A stretch of DNA of 9,971 nucleotides from Chromatiales bacterium (GCA_024639625.1 JAHEIA010000063.1:1-9971), one strand, 5' to 3'. Positions 1-9,971 are shown, counted from the first letter of the stretch. The notes: generated by a model not told the origin, from the letters alone. A program made the numbers and translations.

Positions 1-1908
1 GGTTACCAGCGCGGGCCCATCGAAGCCCTGCCCCTGGGCCAGTGTGGCCCTATCGTACACCGGTACCCGTTGCTTCAGGCCAAAGAGCGAGGCATCACAA
101 ACCGGTTGGGACGCTTCGCGAGTTTCAGGTTGCAGCAACCGCACCTGGGCGGCTGGTCCTGTTATGACCACCCGCAGGTTCACCAGTTCCACGGCAACCT
201 CCATGCGATGACCGTATCTCGCCTCGTGCAGCGCAGCGAATTCGTCGCTCGCACGGGCAGCGTCCCGCCAGGGTAGGTTCAGGGTATAAGACTGCCCGAC
301 GTAGCGAAGGTCGACCGAATACTTCGCGCTAAGCTGCTCCACCTGCAGCCCTTCCTCCAGCAACGACGCCTTTCCCTGCTCTGCTAGCTCGCTGAATTGG
401 CGTTCGATCGCTGTCGGCGAAATTCGCTGCAGCTCTCCCAGCCAGGTGCGCGACAGCTGCCGCCCCGGCCGGGTCGCGAGCATGCCAAGAGCGGACAGCA
501 CACCGGCATGCACCGGCACCATCGCCCGCGACATCCCCAGGGCACGGGCGAGGGCACAGACATGCAATCCACCGGCGCCGCCGAAAGACATCAGAGTGAA
601 TCCCCGGGGGTCGATACCCCGCCGTACCGAAATCACCCGCAGCGCCTGGGCCATGTGTTCGTTGGCGACGCGCACGATACCGAGCGCGGCGCTCTCCACC
701 GAGCAACCGAGGGCCGAGGCCAGCGGCCTAAGCGCGCGGGCTGCCGCCTCTGGGTCCAGCTCCATGGCGCCGCCGAGAAACGCCTGGGCCTGCAGGCGGC
801 CGAGCACCAGGTTGGCATCGGTGACGGTGGCTTGGTCGCCCCCGCGGGCGTAACAGGCCGGGCCGGGGTCGGCGCCGGAAGATTCGGGGCCTACTTGCAG
901 CGCCCCGCCGGTGTCGATGCGCGCAATCGAGCCACCTCCAGCGCCTATGGTGTGCATGTCCACCATGGGCACCGCGACCGGATAGGGGCCTATGCGCCCC
1001 TCGCTGGTGAGCTGCGGTGCGCCGTCCACGAGTGCTACGTCGGTCGAGGTGCCGCCCATATCGAAGGTAAGCAACCTTGGGCGGCCCGCCAGTTCGCCTA
1101 CGAAGCGCGCGCCCACAAGTCCGCCCGCCGGGCCGGAGAGCAGCAACCGCACGGCGTTCCCCGCGGCCTGCCGCGCTAGGATGGTCTCCCCCGAACTCTG
1201 CATCACAGCAATCTGAGCCCCCGGCAGCTCGCCTCCCAGGCGCTGCAGGTAGCCCTCGACCAGGGGACCCACCCAGGAGTTCAGCCAGGTCGCCATACCG
1301 CGCTCGTACTCGCGAATCTCCGGCAGAACGGCGGACGAACGGGATACGAACACGCCCTGCGGAATCACCTCCTCGACAGCCCGCTCGAAACGATCGTCGG
1401 CGTAGGAGTACAGCAGGTTGATGGCGACAGCCCGAGGCGCCAGACGGATCAACTGTTCGCGCAGCCGCTCCAGGTCCTGTTCTTCCAGGGGCTCGAGCAG
1501 CGCGCCGTCGGCACCGATCCTCCCCCCCGTCTCAAGACAAAGTTCCGGCGGCACTGGGGGCTCCGGGGACGCGGGCATCAGGTCGTAGAGCTGGCGACGG
1601 TTTTGCCGTCCAATGCTCAGCAGGTCCCCCAGCCCCCGGTTGGCGATATAGGCGGTGCGCACCCCCTTGCCCTCCAACACGGCGTTGGTTGCCACGGTCG
1701 AGCCATGCACCACACGCAGCCCGCGGGGGTCCAGCCCCAGGTCGCGCAGCCCCCGCAAGATAGCCTGTTCCGGGGCCGCCGGGGTCGACAAGACCTTGTG
1801 CACCAGCACGCCCCCGCCATCTAGACAGACGAAGTCGGTAAATGTACCCCCCGTATCGATTCCGATCAGTCGCACGTGCTCACTTTCCGGGCCCGCAGGC
1901 CGATCCAT
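1..1908 (-). CDS. Hydantoinase A / 5-oxoprolinase family protein (HyuA-like), C-terminus cut by window edge
   Basis: The reading frame is open from an ATG at 1906-1908 to the window edge (636 codons) with no stop. It carries the family signatures in order: an N-terminal nucleotide-binding motif GIDTGGTFTDF (residues 16-26), HGSTVATNAVLE (68-79), a second phosphate-type motif FDMGGTSTDVAL (282-293), GADPGPACY (about 345-353) and FGGAGGLHVCALARAL (from 442). Family knowledge: these ASKHA-fold enzymes use ATP to open or carboxylate cyclic amides or ketones (hydantoins, 5-oxoproline, acetone). HyuA usually works with a HyuB subunit, which would be expected downstream, beyond the left edge. The protein ends at a point matching the start of the last C-terminal block, so perhaps 40-60 residues are missing. 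The start is uncertain. The ATG at 1908 has no clear Shine-Dalgarno, while an in-frame GTG at 1875, just before the RLIGIDTGG strand, has GGAAAGTGAG upstream. The substrate cannot be assigned from sequence. The gene is transcribed divergently from the ABC operon. Confidence 0.93.
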   Translation of the reverse strand, partial: MDRPAGPESEHVRLIGIDTGGTFTDFVCLDGGGVLVHKVLSTPAAPEQAILRGLRDLGLDPRGLRVVHGSTVATNAVLEGKGVRTAYIANRGLGDLLSIGRQNRRQLYDLMPASPEPPVPPELCLETGGRIGADGALLEPLEEQDLERLREQLIRLAPRAVAINLLYSYADDRFERAVEEVIPQGVFVSRSSAVLPEIREYERGMATWLNSWVGPLVEGYLQRLGGELPGAQIAVMQSSGETILARQAAGNAVRLLLSGPAGGLVGARFVGELAGRPRLLTFDMGGTSTDVALVDGAPQLTSEGRIGPYPVAVPMVDMHTIGAGGGSIARIDTGGALQVGPESSGADPGPACYARGGDQATVTDANLVLGRLQAQAFLGGAMELDPEAAARALRPLASALGCSVESAALGIVRVANEHMAQALRVISVRRGIDPRGFTLMSFGGAGGLHVCALARALGMSRAMVPVHAGVLSALGMLATRPGRQLSRTWLGELQRISPTAIERQFSELAEQGKASLLEEGLQVEQLSAKYSVDLRYVGQSYTLNLPWRDAARASDEFAALHEARYGHRMEVAVELVNLRVVITGPAAQVRLLQPETREASQPVCDASLFGLKQRVPVYDRATLAQGQGFDGPALVT

Positions 1909-1917
1909 GGGTGACTT

Positions 1918-1932
1918 GCCGCCGCAGGCGGC
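1918..1932 (-). promoter_or_regulatory. Small GC hairpin in the leader of the hydantoinase-family gene
   Basis: GCCGCC (1918-1923) and GGCGGC (1927-1932) form a perfect 6-bp GC stem with a 3-nt loop, 9 nt before the ATG at 1908. On the minus strand the 3' arm GGCGGC is the only purine-rich stretch near that start. A folded leader would therefore hide the already weak ribosome-binding region. This may mean that translation is limited, or that the real start is the GTG at 1875. Short GC stems are common in DNA of this composition. Confidence 0.25.
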
Positions 1933-1967
1933 CCGCCCAAGCATTTTCCGCCAGCGGTCGATGGCTG

Positions 1968-2009
1968 TACAGGGGCCTACCGCTTGCTGGAGTCCACCTG
2001 TCCCCTGTA
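1968..2009. repeat. 8-bp inverted repeat in the divergent intergenic region, possible operator
   Basis: TACAGGGG (1968-1975) and CCCCTGTA (2002-2009) are perfect reverse complements separated by 26 bp. The left arm overlaps a small self-complementary octamer, CTGTACAG (1965-1972). The right arm overlaps the possible -10 element at 2006-2011. The repeat lies between two divergent genes, so a regulator bound there could affect both. That role is inference; only the symmetry is seen. Confidence 0.35.
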
Positions 2010-2011
2010 AT
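1984..2011 (+). promoter_or_regulatory. Possible sigma-70-type promoter of the ABC transporter operon
   Basis: TGTAAT at 2006-2011 differs from the -10 consensus at one base. TTGCTG at 1984-1989 is a weak -35 match with a 16-bp spacer. Initiation about 7 nt past the -10 would fall near 2018, almost at the GTG start at 2020. The transcript could then be leaderless, which would fit the missing Shine-Dalgarno. The -35 match is poor, so this is a suggestion only. Confidence 0.3.
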
Positions 2012-2019
2012 CTGCGCCG

Positions 2020-2946
2020 GTGGAACCCCTGCTCGAAGCGCAAGACCTGGTCCGCTTTTTCGGCCCCCGCTGTGCGGTCCGCGATCTCAGTCTCCGCCTG
2101 TGTCCCGGCGAGGTGCTGGGCCTACTCGGCCTCAACGGGGCCGGCAAGAGCACCACGTTGCAGATGCTCACGGGAAACCTGGCGCCCAGCGCGGGCTGTA
2201 TCCGCATCGACGGCATCGATTTGTTGCGCGACCCACGACGGGCCAAGGCGCGCCTGGGCTATCTCCCTGAGCACCCCCCCGTGTACCCGGAACTTACGCT
2301 CGACGAGTATCTGCGGTTCTGCGCCCGCCTGCGCGGTGTCACGCGGCAGCGAGTCGCCGCCGCGGTGGATTCGGTGAAGGAACGCTGCGGCCTGGTAACG
2401 GTCGGGCGCCGCTTGCTCGGTACCCTTTCGAAAGGCTACCAGCAAAGGGCCGGCATCGCTCAGGCGATCGTCCACGGCCCATCCCTGGTCATACTCGATG
2501 AACCCACCAGCGGACTGGACCCAATCCAGATCCGCGAGATTCGCACCTTGATCCAGCAGCTCGCCGCGGACCGTGCGCTGATCCTCTCCACCCACACCCT
2601 CCCCGAAGTGCAGACGATCTGCACGCGAGTGCATATCCTGCACCACGGCCGATCCGTGTTCGCCGACGAGCTCTGCAGAATCGATGCCTCGGCCCAGCTC
2701 GAACTCACGCTCACCCTGGAACAACCCCCGCCGCGGGAAGAATTGTCCGCGCTACCCGGAATCGGCACGGTGGAACAAATCGGACCGCGGCGCTTTCGCC
2801 TCGGCGCCACCCGCGACCCCGACCGCAGAAGCGAGATCGCGCGGGCGGCGGTGGACCGCGGTTGGGGGCTCCAGGAACTCGCCGTCGAAGGACAAAGGCT
2901 GGAGCAGATCTTCGTCGATCTCACCGCCGGGGAGGAGCGGCGATGA
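2020..2946 (+). CDS. ABC transporter ATP-binding protein, GldA/CcmA type
   Basis: This 308-residue protein is a complete ABC ATPase. It has Walker A GLNGAGKS (37-44), a GYLPE Q-loop region (80-84, with Glu where many ABC proteins have Gln, as is usual in this subfamily), the signature LSKGYQQR (136-143), Walker B LVILDEP (156-162), a D-loop SGLDP and switch His192 in LSTHTLPEV. The C-terminal 90 or so residues are the variable extension of ABC-2 exporter ATPases. It would hydrolyse ATP at the inner face of the membrane to drive the permease encoded next. The start is the GTG at 2020, because an in-frame TAA at 2008-2010 excludes anything earlier. No Shine-Dalgarno is visible before it. Its TGA overlaps the ATG of the permease gene by ATGA, indicating translational coupling. 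The substrate is unknown. The relation to gliding-motility GldA is by family only and does not imply gliding. Confidence 0.93.
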   Translation: MEPLLEAQDLVRFFGPRCAVRDLSLRLCPGEVLGLLGLNGAGKSTTLQMLTGNLAPSAGCIRIDGIDLLRDPRRAKARLGYLPEHPPVYPELTLDEYLRFCARLRGVTRQRVAAAVDSVKERCGLVTVGRRLLGTLSKGYQQRAGIAQAIVHGPSLVILDEPTSGLDPIQIREIRTLIQQLAADRALILSTHTLPEVQTICTRVHILHHGRSVFADELCRIDASAQLELTLTLEQPPPREELSALPGIGTVEQIGPRRFRLGATRDPDRRSEIARAAVDRGWGLQELAVEGQRLEQIFVDLTAGEERR

Positions 2947-5039
2947 TCGCGACCATCGCTGCCCGGGAACTGCGCAGCCTGCTGGTGGCCCCGTTCGCCT
3001 GGGCAATCCTTGCCGTCGTGCAGGCGTTGACGGCATGGATGTTCCTGGTGCAGATCGACCTGTATTTGGCCTTACAGCCCAAGCTCGCAGCCAGTGCGGC
3101 GGCCCCCGGCGTGAGCAGCTTGGTCGCCGCACCATATCTGGCGAATGCGGGTGCTCTGCTGCTGTTCTTCCTGCCATTGCTGAGCATGGGGCTACTCAGC
3201 GCCGAGTATCGCCGCGACAGTATCCAGCTGTTGTTCTCCTCGCCCATCAGCCTGTCGCAAATCGCTCTCGGCAAGTACCTGTCTGTGCTCGGCTTCGCGG
3301 CACTCCTCGTGGGACTGGTCTCGCTCATGCCGCTGACCCTGGCGCTGGCCACCCAACTGGACCTCGGCCGACTGGCGGCCGGAGTGCTCGGCATGACGCT
3401 GCTGCTGGCGGCGGCCGCCGGGTTGGGGCTTGCGGTCTCTGCACGCACTCGCCAGCCGGCCGCGGCAGGAATTATCACCCTGGGGATCCTCGGATCTCTG
3501 TGGCTCGCTGACGCTGCGGGCGGTCCATGGTTCGAATGGCTGTCTCTGCCCCGGCACTACGAGCATCTGCTACGCGGTCTGGTGCGCAGCAGCGACATCG
3601 TCTACTTCTTGTTGCTTTCCGCTCTCGGCGTCCTATCCGCGGTGCTTGCCCTGGACGAACGCCGGAGCCAAGGCCTGGGCAGCGCCGGTGGCCGACTATC
3701 GCGGCTGCGCAGAAGACTTGCTCCGCTCCTCACCTATGCCCTGCTGAGCGCCGCGACGGTGCTCCTGGCGGTGCTCAGCCTGCGTTACGAAACCTCCTGG
3801 GACTGGACCTGGACACAGTCCAATAGCCTATCCGAGCCCAGCCTCCAACTCCTTGATGAGCTGCCGGAACCGCCTCGTTTCACGGCCTACGTGCGCGAAG
3901 ACCGGCTGCTGCGGCAGCAGGTGAGTGATCTGGTGGCGCGCTATCAGCGGGCGCGCCCGGGCATCGAGCTCGAGTTTATCGATCCCGCGCACCGGCCCGA
4001 AATGGCGCGCGAGCTGGGGATCAGCGAACCGATCGAGATCGAGGTACGCGTCGCTGACCGGCGCGAGCGGGTGACCCAAGCGGACGAGCAGGGGCTTACC
4101 CAGGCATTGCACCGCCTGCTGTCGCAGGACCGGATATGGATCGTCAGCCTCAGCGGACACGGCGAGCGGGACCTGCACGGTCAAGCCGGCCACGAACTCG
4201 GCCTGTTCGGCCAGCGCCTGGATGCCCAGGGCCTGCGCGTACAAGAACTCAATCTGGCGACAACTCCGCTGATCCCCGACAACACCCGCGTCCTGGTGGT
4301 CGCCAGTCCACGGGGCGCATGGTTACCCGGCGAGCAGGACCTGATTCTTCGCTACCTGGACGCGGGCGGAAACCTGCTCTTGCTCGCTGATCCGGGAGGC
4401 CGTGCCGACACCGGCTTTCTCGCGGATCGTCTCGGGCTGCAGCTGCTTCCCGGCGTAATCGTCGATGCCAATGCACAGGCGCTGGGGCTCGACGACCCGG
4501 CGTTCGCCCTGATCGCCCGCTACCCGGATCACCCCATCACGCGCGGTCTCGACACCCTGACCCTGTTCCCGCAGGCAGCGGGGATTCAGATCGAGTCCGG
4601 CAGCGCTTGGCAGTGGATCCCCATTTTGCGCACCTCGGAGACCAGCTGGAACGAAACTCAGGTGCTACAGAGAGAACTGCGCCCGCAGGCGGAGCGGAAC
4701 GAACACCGCGGCCCCCTGGACCTCGGGGTAGCGGCACGGCGGTCGCTGCCCCAGGGCGAGGAGGTCCGAGAGCAGCGGCTGGTGGTGATCGGGGACGCCG
4801 ATTTTCTTTCCAATGAATTCCTCGGCAGCGGCAGCAACCTGGCCCTCGGCCTGCGCATCCTACGCTGGTTGAGCGGCGAGGACCGTCTGATCCAGATCCC
4901 CGCCCCAGAGCCACCGGATCGGTTGCTCGATCTGCCACCGGCCGCCGGCGCTGCGCTCGGTCTGGGATTTCTCCTGGGACTACCGCTCGCCTTCTTGCTG
5001 ACGGGGACCATCGTTTGGTGGCGGCGACAGAGACGCTGA
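2943..5039 (+). CDS. Fused ABC-2 permease (GldF-like) and GldG-like auxiliary domain protein
   Basis: This 698-residue protein joins two units usually encoded separately. Residues 1-240 are an ABC-2 permease with about six hydrophobic segments (near 15-36, 65-86, 112-135, 145-167, 174-190, 219-237). After a basic linker (about 240-259) comes a GldG-type unit. It has a membrane anchor (260-280), the DWTWTQSNSLSEPS segment (287-300) typical of the ABC_transp_aux domain, SGHGE (404-408), a large soluble region, and a final membrane segment (about 667-691) ending in basic residues. With six permease segments the linker would be cytoplasmic and the GldG body periplasmic, so the fused topology is self-consistent. 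The start is the ATG at 2943, preceded by a strong GGGGAGGAG; an upstream in-frame start at 2862 would only read through the ATPase gene. It should pair with the upstream ATPase as an exporter or envelope-remodelling complex. The substrate is unknown. Confidence 0.9.
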   Translation: MIATIAARELRSLLVAPFAWAILAVVQALTAWMFLVQIDLYLALQPKLAASAAAPGVSSLVAAPYLANAGALLLFFLPLLSMGLLSAEYRRDSIQLLFSSPISLSQIALGKYLSVLGFAALLVGLVSLMPLTLALATQLDLGRLAAGVLGMTLLLAAAAGLGLAVSARTRQPAAAGIITLGILGSLWLADAAGGPWFEWLSLPRHYEHLLRGLVRSSDIVYFLLLSALGVLSAVLALDERRSQGLGSAGGRLSRLRRRLAPLLTYALLSAATVLLAVLSLRYETSWDWTWTQSNSLSEPSLQLLDELPEPPRFTAYVREDRLLRQQVSDLVARYQRARPGIELEFIDPAHRPEMARELGISEPIEIEVRVADRRERVTQADEQGLTQALHRLLSQDRIWIVSLSGHGERDLHGQAGHELGLFGQRLDAQGLRVQELNLATTPLIPDNTRVLVVASPRGAWLPGEQDLILRYLDAGGNLLLLADPGGRADTGFLADRLGLQLLPGVIVDANAQALGLDDPAFALIARYPDHPITRGLDTLTLFPQAAGIQIESGSAWQWIPILRTSETSWNETQVLQRELRPQAERNEHRGPLDLGVAARRSLPQGEEVREQRLVVIGDADFLSNEFLGSGSNLALGLRILRWLSGEDRLIQIPAPEPPDRLLDLPPAAGAALGLGFLLGLPLAFLLTGTIVWWRRQRR

Positions 5040-5040
5040 C

Positions 5041-5877
5041 ATGCGCTGCGCCCGGAACAAACTGAATCTCGCGTTGCTGGCCCTCGTGGCCGGTCTGTCA
5101 CTCCTACTCTTGTTTCCGGATCGCGAGCCCGAACAGTTCCCCGCGCTGACCGATCTCGAGCCCGCGGCAATCCGCAGCATACGGCTTCGCCCACGCTCCG
5201 GACCGCCGATCGACCTGGAACGCCGCAACGGTCACTGGTGGCTGAACGCCCCGCACCGCATCCGCGCGGATCACTCCCGCTGCGAGGCACTGACGCGCCT
5301 GGCGGCTCTACCCAGCTTGGGCGCTTTTGCCGCCCCGGCGGACGGGCTGGCGGAATTCGGTCTTGCGCCCCCCCTACTCCATCTGTACCTCGACCGACAT
5401 GAGCTGCAATTCGGCTCCAACGACCCCGTCTACCACCACCGGTACGTCAGATCCACGGGCAGGATCCATCTGATCCCGGACTCCCTGCTCCATCTTTTGA
5501 TTGCGCCTTGGGAGACCTTCGTGAGCCCGCGCCTGTTACCTGACGAGGCGAGCGTGGAAGCACTATCGAGTCCCGGCCTGCGTCTCGCCCGCTCCTCTGC
5601 CGGAGACTGGCGGGTCGATGGGACCCTGCCCGGGAGCGCGGCCCCCCTTGCATTGATCGAGGCATGGCAGGAGGCGGAAGCGGAGCGAGTGCTCCCGGCA
5701 CCCGAGCACACGGTAGGCCGTAGGATACAGCTCCGGCTGCGCGATCGGCCCGCGCCGCTGGTCTTTACGCAGACCGATGGGGACCCGCGCCTTCTGGTGC
5801 GCGAAGACCTGGGTGTGGCGTATCGGATGGGCGCCGGCTTTCCCCACCTGGCACCACTCCCGGCGCAGGCGGACTGA
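5041..5877 (+). CDS. DUF4340 domain protein, membrane-anchored
   Basis: This 278-residue protein begins with a short basic N-terminus and one hydrophobic segment (about 8-25). That suggests an inner-membrane anchor with the rest in the periplasm. The body matches the DUF4340 pattern: IRSIRLRPRSGPPIDLERRNGHWWL-like strands (44-68, pattern given loosely), FGLAPPLLHLYL (106-117), LQFGSNDPVYHHRYV (122-136) and a later IHLIPDSLLHLL (142-153). The family has no established biochemical role, but it regularly follows GldG-type genes, so it is likely a partner of the ABC complex. The gene starts 1 nt after the permease/GldG stop and ends 3 nt before mutM, so it is almost certainly cotranscribed. No strong Shine-Dalgarno is seen, and translation probably depends on coupling to the upstream gene. 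Confidence 0.85.
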   Translation: MRCARNKLNLALLALVAGLSLLLLFPDREPEQFPALTDLEPAAIRSIRLRPRSGPPIDLERRNGHWWLNAPHRIRADHSRCEALTRLAALPSLGAFAAPADGLAEFGLAPPLLHLYLDRHELQFGSNDPVYHHRYVRSTGRIHLIPDSLLHLLIAPWETFVSPRLLPDEASVEALSSPGLRLARSSAGDWRVDGTLPGSAAPLALIEAWQEAEAERVLPAPEHTVGRRIQLRLRDRPAPLVFTQTDGDPRLLVREDLGVAYRMGAGFPHLAPLPAQAD

Positions 5878-5880
5878 GAC

Positions 5881-6696
5881 ATGCCGGAGTTGCCGGAGGT
5901 CGAAACCACGCGCCGCGGCATCGCGGAACGCATACTCGGGCGGCGCATTCTGGCGGTACGGATTCGCGATTCCCGATTGCGTTGGCCGGTGCCGCAGGGG
6001 CTCGCCGGCACCTTGCGCGGGCAGGAGATCACCGCAGTCCAGCGCCGCGCAAAATACCTGCTGCTGCGTACGCCCGCGGGCACCTTGATCCTGCACCTCG
6101 GGATGTCCGGCAGCCTGCGGGTGGTGGCCAGTGAGAGCACGCCCGGGCGCCACGACCACTTCGACCTGGTGCTCGACAATGCGCAGTGCCTACGCTTGCG
6201 GGACCCGCGCCGCTTCGGTGCTGTGCTCTGGACCGAGGGTGATCCGGAACTACACCCGCTGCTCGCCCGCCTGGGGCCGGAGCCTCTGAGCGCAGATTTC
6301 GACACCGACTACCTGCACCGATGTGCGCAGCAGCGCCGTACGGCGATCAAGCCCCTATTGATGGACCAACGTGTCGTGGTGGGCGTCGGCAACATCTACG
6401 CCAGCGAGGCCCTATTCGCCGCGGGGATCCACCCGCAGCGCCAATGCCGGCGCATCGCACGGGCCCGTTGCCGGGTCCTCGTCGAGTCCGTCCGACAGAT
6501 CCTGCGGGACGCCATCGAACAAGGGGGCACTACCCTGCGGGATTTTCAGCGTTCCGACGGTCGGCCCGGTTATTTCGCCCAAGAACTGAAGGTGTACGGC
6601 CGCGCAGGCGAGGCCTGCCCGGAATGCGGCGCCCTGATCCTCCAGCGGCGCCTCGGACAGCGCTCGTCTTTCTACTGCCCGCGCTGCCAACATTGA
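5881..6696 (+). CDS. mutM: Formamidopyrimidine-DNA glycosylase (Fpg/MutM)
   Basis: This base-excision repair enzyme removes 8-oxoguanine and formamidopyrimidines and cuts the abasic site by beta,delta-elimination. All key elements are visible in its 271 residues, a normal length. The catalytic N-terminus is MPELPEVE (Pro2 nucleophile, Glu3). The beta-hairpin lysine is Lys58. The void-filling Met75 lies in HLGMSGSLR, DPRRFG spans 108-113, and Asn171 lies in VGVGNIYASE. The C-terminal zinc finger has Cys246, Cys249, Cys266 and Cys269, with Arg261 in GQRSSFYC. The ATG is fixed by the Pro2 requirement. It lies 3 nt after the DUF4340 stop, so mutM looks like the last gene of the ABC transporter run. 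It converges on ggt with only 14 nt between the two stops, and no terminator hairpin is seen there. Confidence 0.98.
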   Translation: MPELPEVETTRRGIAERILGRRILAVRIRDSRLRWPVPQGLAGTLRGQEITAVQRRAKYLLLRTPAGTLILHLGMSGSLRVVASESTPGRHDHFDLVLDNAQCLRLRDPRRFGAVLWTEGDPELHPLLARLGPEPLSADFDTDYLHRCAQQRRTAIKPLLMDQRVVVGVGNIYASEALFAAGIHPQRQCRRIARARCRVLVESVRQILRDAIEQGGTTLRDFQRSDGRPGYFAQELKVYGRAGEACPECGALILQRRLGQRSSFYCPRCQH

Positions 6697-6710
6697 GCGG
6701 CGCAGCCCGA

Positions 6711-9443
<2,733 letters not shown>

Positions 9444-9447
<4 letters not shown>

Positions 9448-9971
9448 GGGCATCGCACCAGGCTGTACCGCACATCCCCCGCGCGCTTGCAGCGAGCTGG
9501 GGTCCAGTCCCCGGGCAACTGCACCTGAGGGCGATGAACGCTCTCTTCGATATAGACAAGAGCGCCCCCAGCCAGCCATCCGCCCTGCGCAAGCCTTTCG
9601 CAACACGGCTGCTGCAGCCCGGAGTCGTAGGGCGGGTCGAGAAAGACCACATCGAACGGCCGCACCGGCTCGGCCAACCAGGCGAGGGCCTCTGCTTGCG
9701 CCACCTCCACCCCGGTCAGGCCAAGCGAGCGGATATGCGAGGCCAGTGTTTGCACCACCGCCCGCGAGCGATCTACCAACACGACCTGGCGCGCACCGCG
9801 GGACGCGGCCTCCAACCCAAGCGCGCCACTGCCGGCGAACAGGTCCAGGCAACGGGCGCCGACAATCACCGGCTGCAGCCAATTGAACAAGGTCTCGCGC
9901 ACACGGTCGGGCGTGGGCCGCAGTCCAGGCTCCCCGGCAAAGGTCAACCTGCGCCCGCCAAGGCTACCGCC
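9444..9971 (-). CDS. rsmD: 16S rRNA (guanine(966)-N(2))-methyltransferase RsmD, N-terminus cut by window edge
   Basis: RsmD methylates N2 of G966 in 16S rRNA of the assembled 30S particle using S-adenosylmethionine. The visible 175 residues include the end of the family's conserved N-terminal segment (GGSLGGRRL, matching the IIGGxWRGRKL pattern), PGLRPTPDRVRETLFNWL, and the SAM-binding motif LDLFAGSGALGLEA. The catalytic DPPY motif is at about visible residues 112-115 (VVFLDPPYDSG). The C-terminal GWLAGGALVYIEE also matches. Only about the first 10-15 residues are missing. The frame continues to the window edge, so a TTG at 9947 should not be taken as the start. The gene ends in a TGA at 9444-9446, 56 nt before coaD. 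Confidence 0.96.

Noticed and set aside
397..1179. A 260-codon plus-strand open frame (and a shorter one at 446-853)
   Set aside because: It lies fully antisense to the hydantoinase-family gene. The translation is rich in Arg, Pro and Gly without any recognisable motif, as expected from the opposite strand of GC-rich coding DNA.
2122..2724. A 200-codon minus-strand open frame inside the ABC ATPase gene
   Set aside because: The plus-strand frame has every ABC motif intact, and the antisense product has no recognisable features.
2862..2942. N-terminal extension of the permease/GldG protein from an upstream in-frame start
   Set aside because: The extra 27 residues only re-read the end of the ATPase gene and are strongly basic. 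The ATG at 2943 has a strong GGGGAGGAG and begins the expected permease N-terminus.
6697..6710. Search for a bidirectional terminator between the convergent mutM and ggt stops
   Set aside because: The gap is only 14 nt, and I see only short GCAGC/GCTGC complementarity nearby with no T tract, so no terminator is called.

Overview
The window is GC-rich, gene-dense bacterial chromosome. Several neighbourhoods look gammaproteobacterial: mutM lies close to coaD, an Alvin-type (YfhL-like) 2[4Fe-4S] ferredoxin gene sits directly downstream of coaD, a gamma-glutamyltransferase gene follows it, and rsmD lies upstream. From memory, Pseudomonas carries a similar ggt-fdx-coaD run near mutM. The RsmD and MutM proteins also read as gammaproteobacterial. 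I cannot name the genus from sequence alone. I see no insertion sequence, integrase, tRNA, rRNA or CRISPR, so this is core chromosome and not an island.

Layout. (1) Positions 1-1908, minus strand: a hydantoinase A/5-oxoprolinase-family gene whose C-terminus runs off the left edge. (2) Positions 1909-2019: a 111-bp divergent intergenic region with an inverted repeat, a possible -10 box and a small hairpin. (3) Positions 2020-6696, plus strand: a tight four-gene run. It encodes a GldA-type ABC ATPase, a single-chain fusion of a GldF-type permease with a GldG-type auxiliary domain, a DUF4340 protein, and the DNA glycosylase MutM. The junctions are a 4-bp overlap, a 1-nt gap and a 3-nt gap. (4) Positions 6711-9971, minus strand and convergent with mutM: rsmD (running off the right edge), coaD, the ferredoxin gene and ggt, in transcription order.

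How the genes relate. The first three plus-strand genes make a coherent ABC-2 export or envelope module: ATPase, membrane permease with a large extracytoplasmic domain, and a membrane-anchored DUF4340 partner. Its substrate is unknown. MutM is a DNA-repair enzyme that appears to share the module's transcript. On the minus strand, rsmD (16S rRNA methylation), coaD (CoA synthesis), ferredoxin (electron transfer) and ggt (periplasmic glutathione/gamma-glutamyl metabolism) have unrelated functions.

The most interesting local feature is at the ferredoxin/ggt junction. The best-supported ggt start lies inside the last codons of the ferredoxin gene. A convincing intrinsic terminator for the ferredoxin transcript is written into the ggt signal-peptide codons. 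A second point of interest is a perfect TATAAT centred in a 15-bp palindrome between rsmD and coaD. No clearly new large system is visible. The least understood part is the GldA / GldFG-fusion / DUF4340 module.
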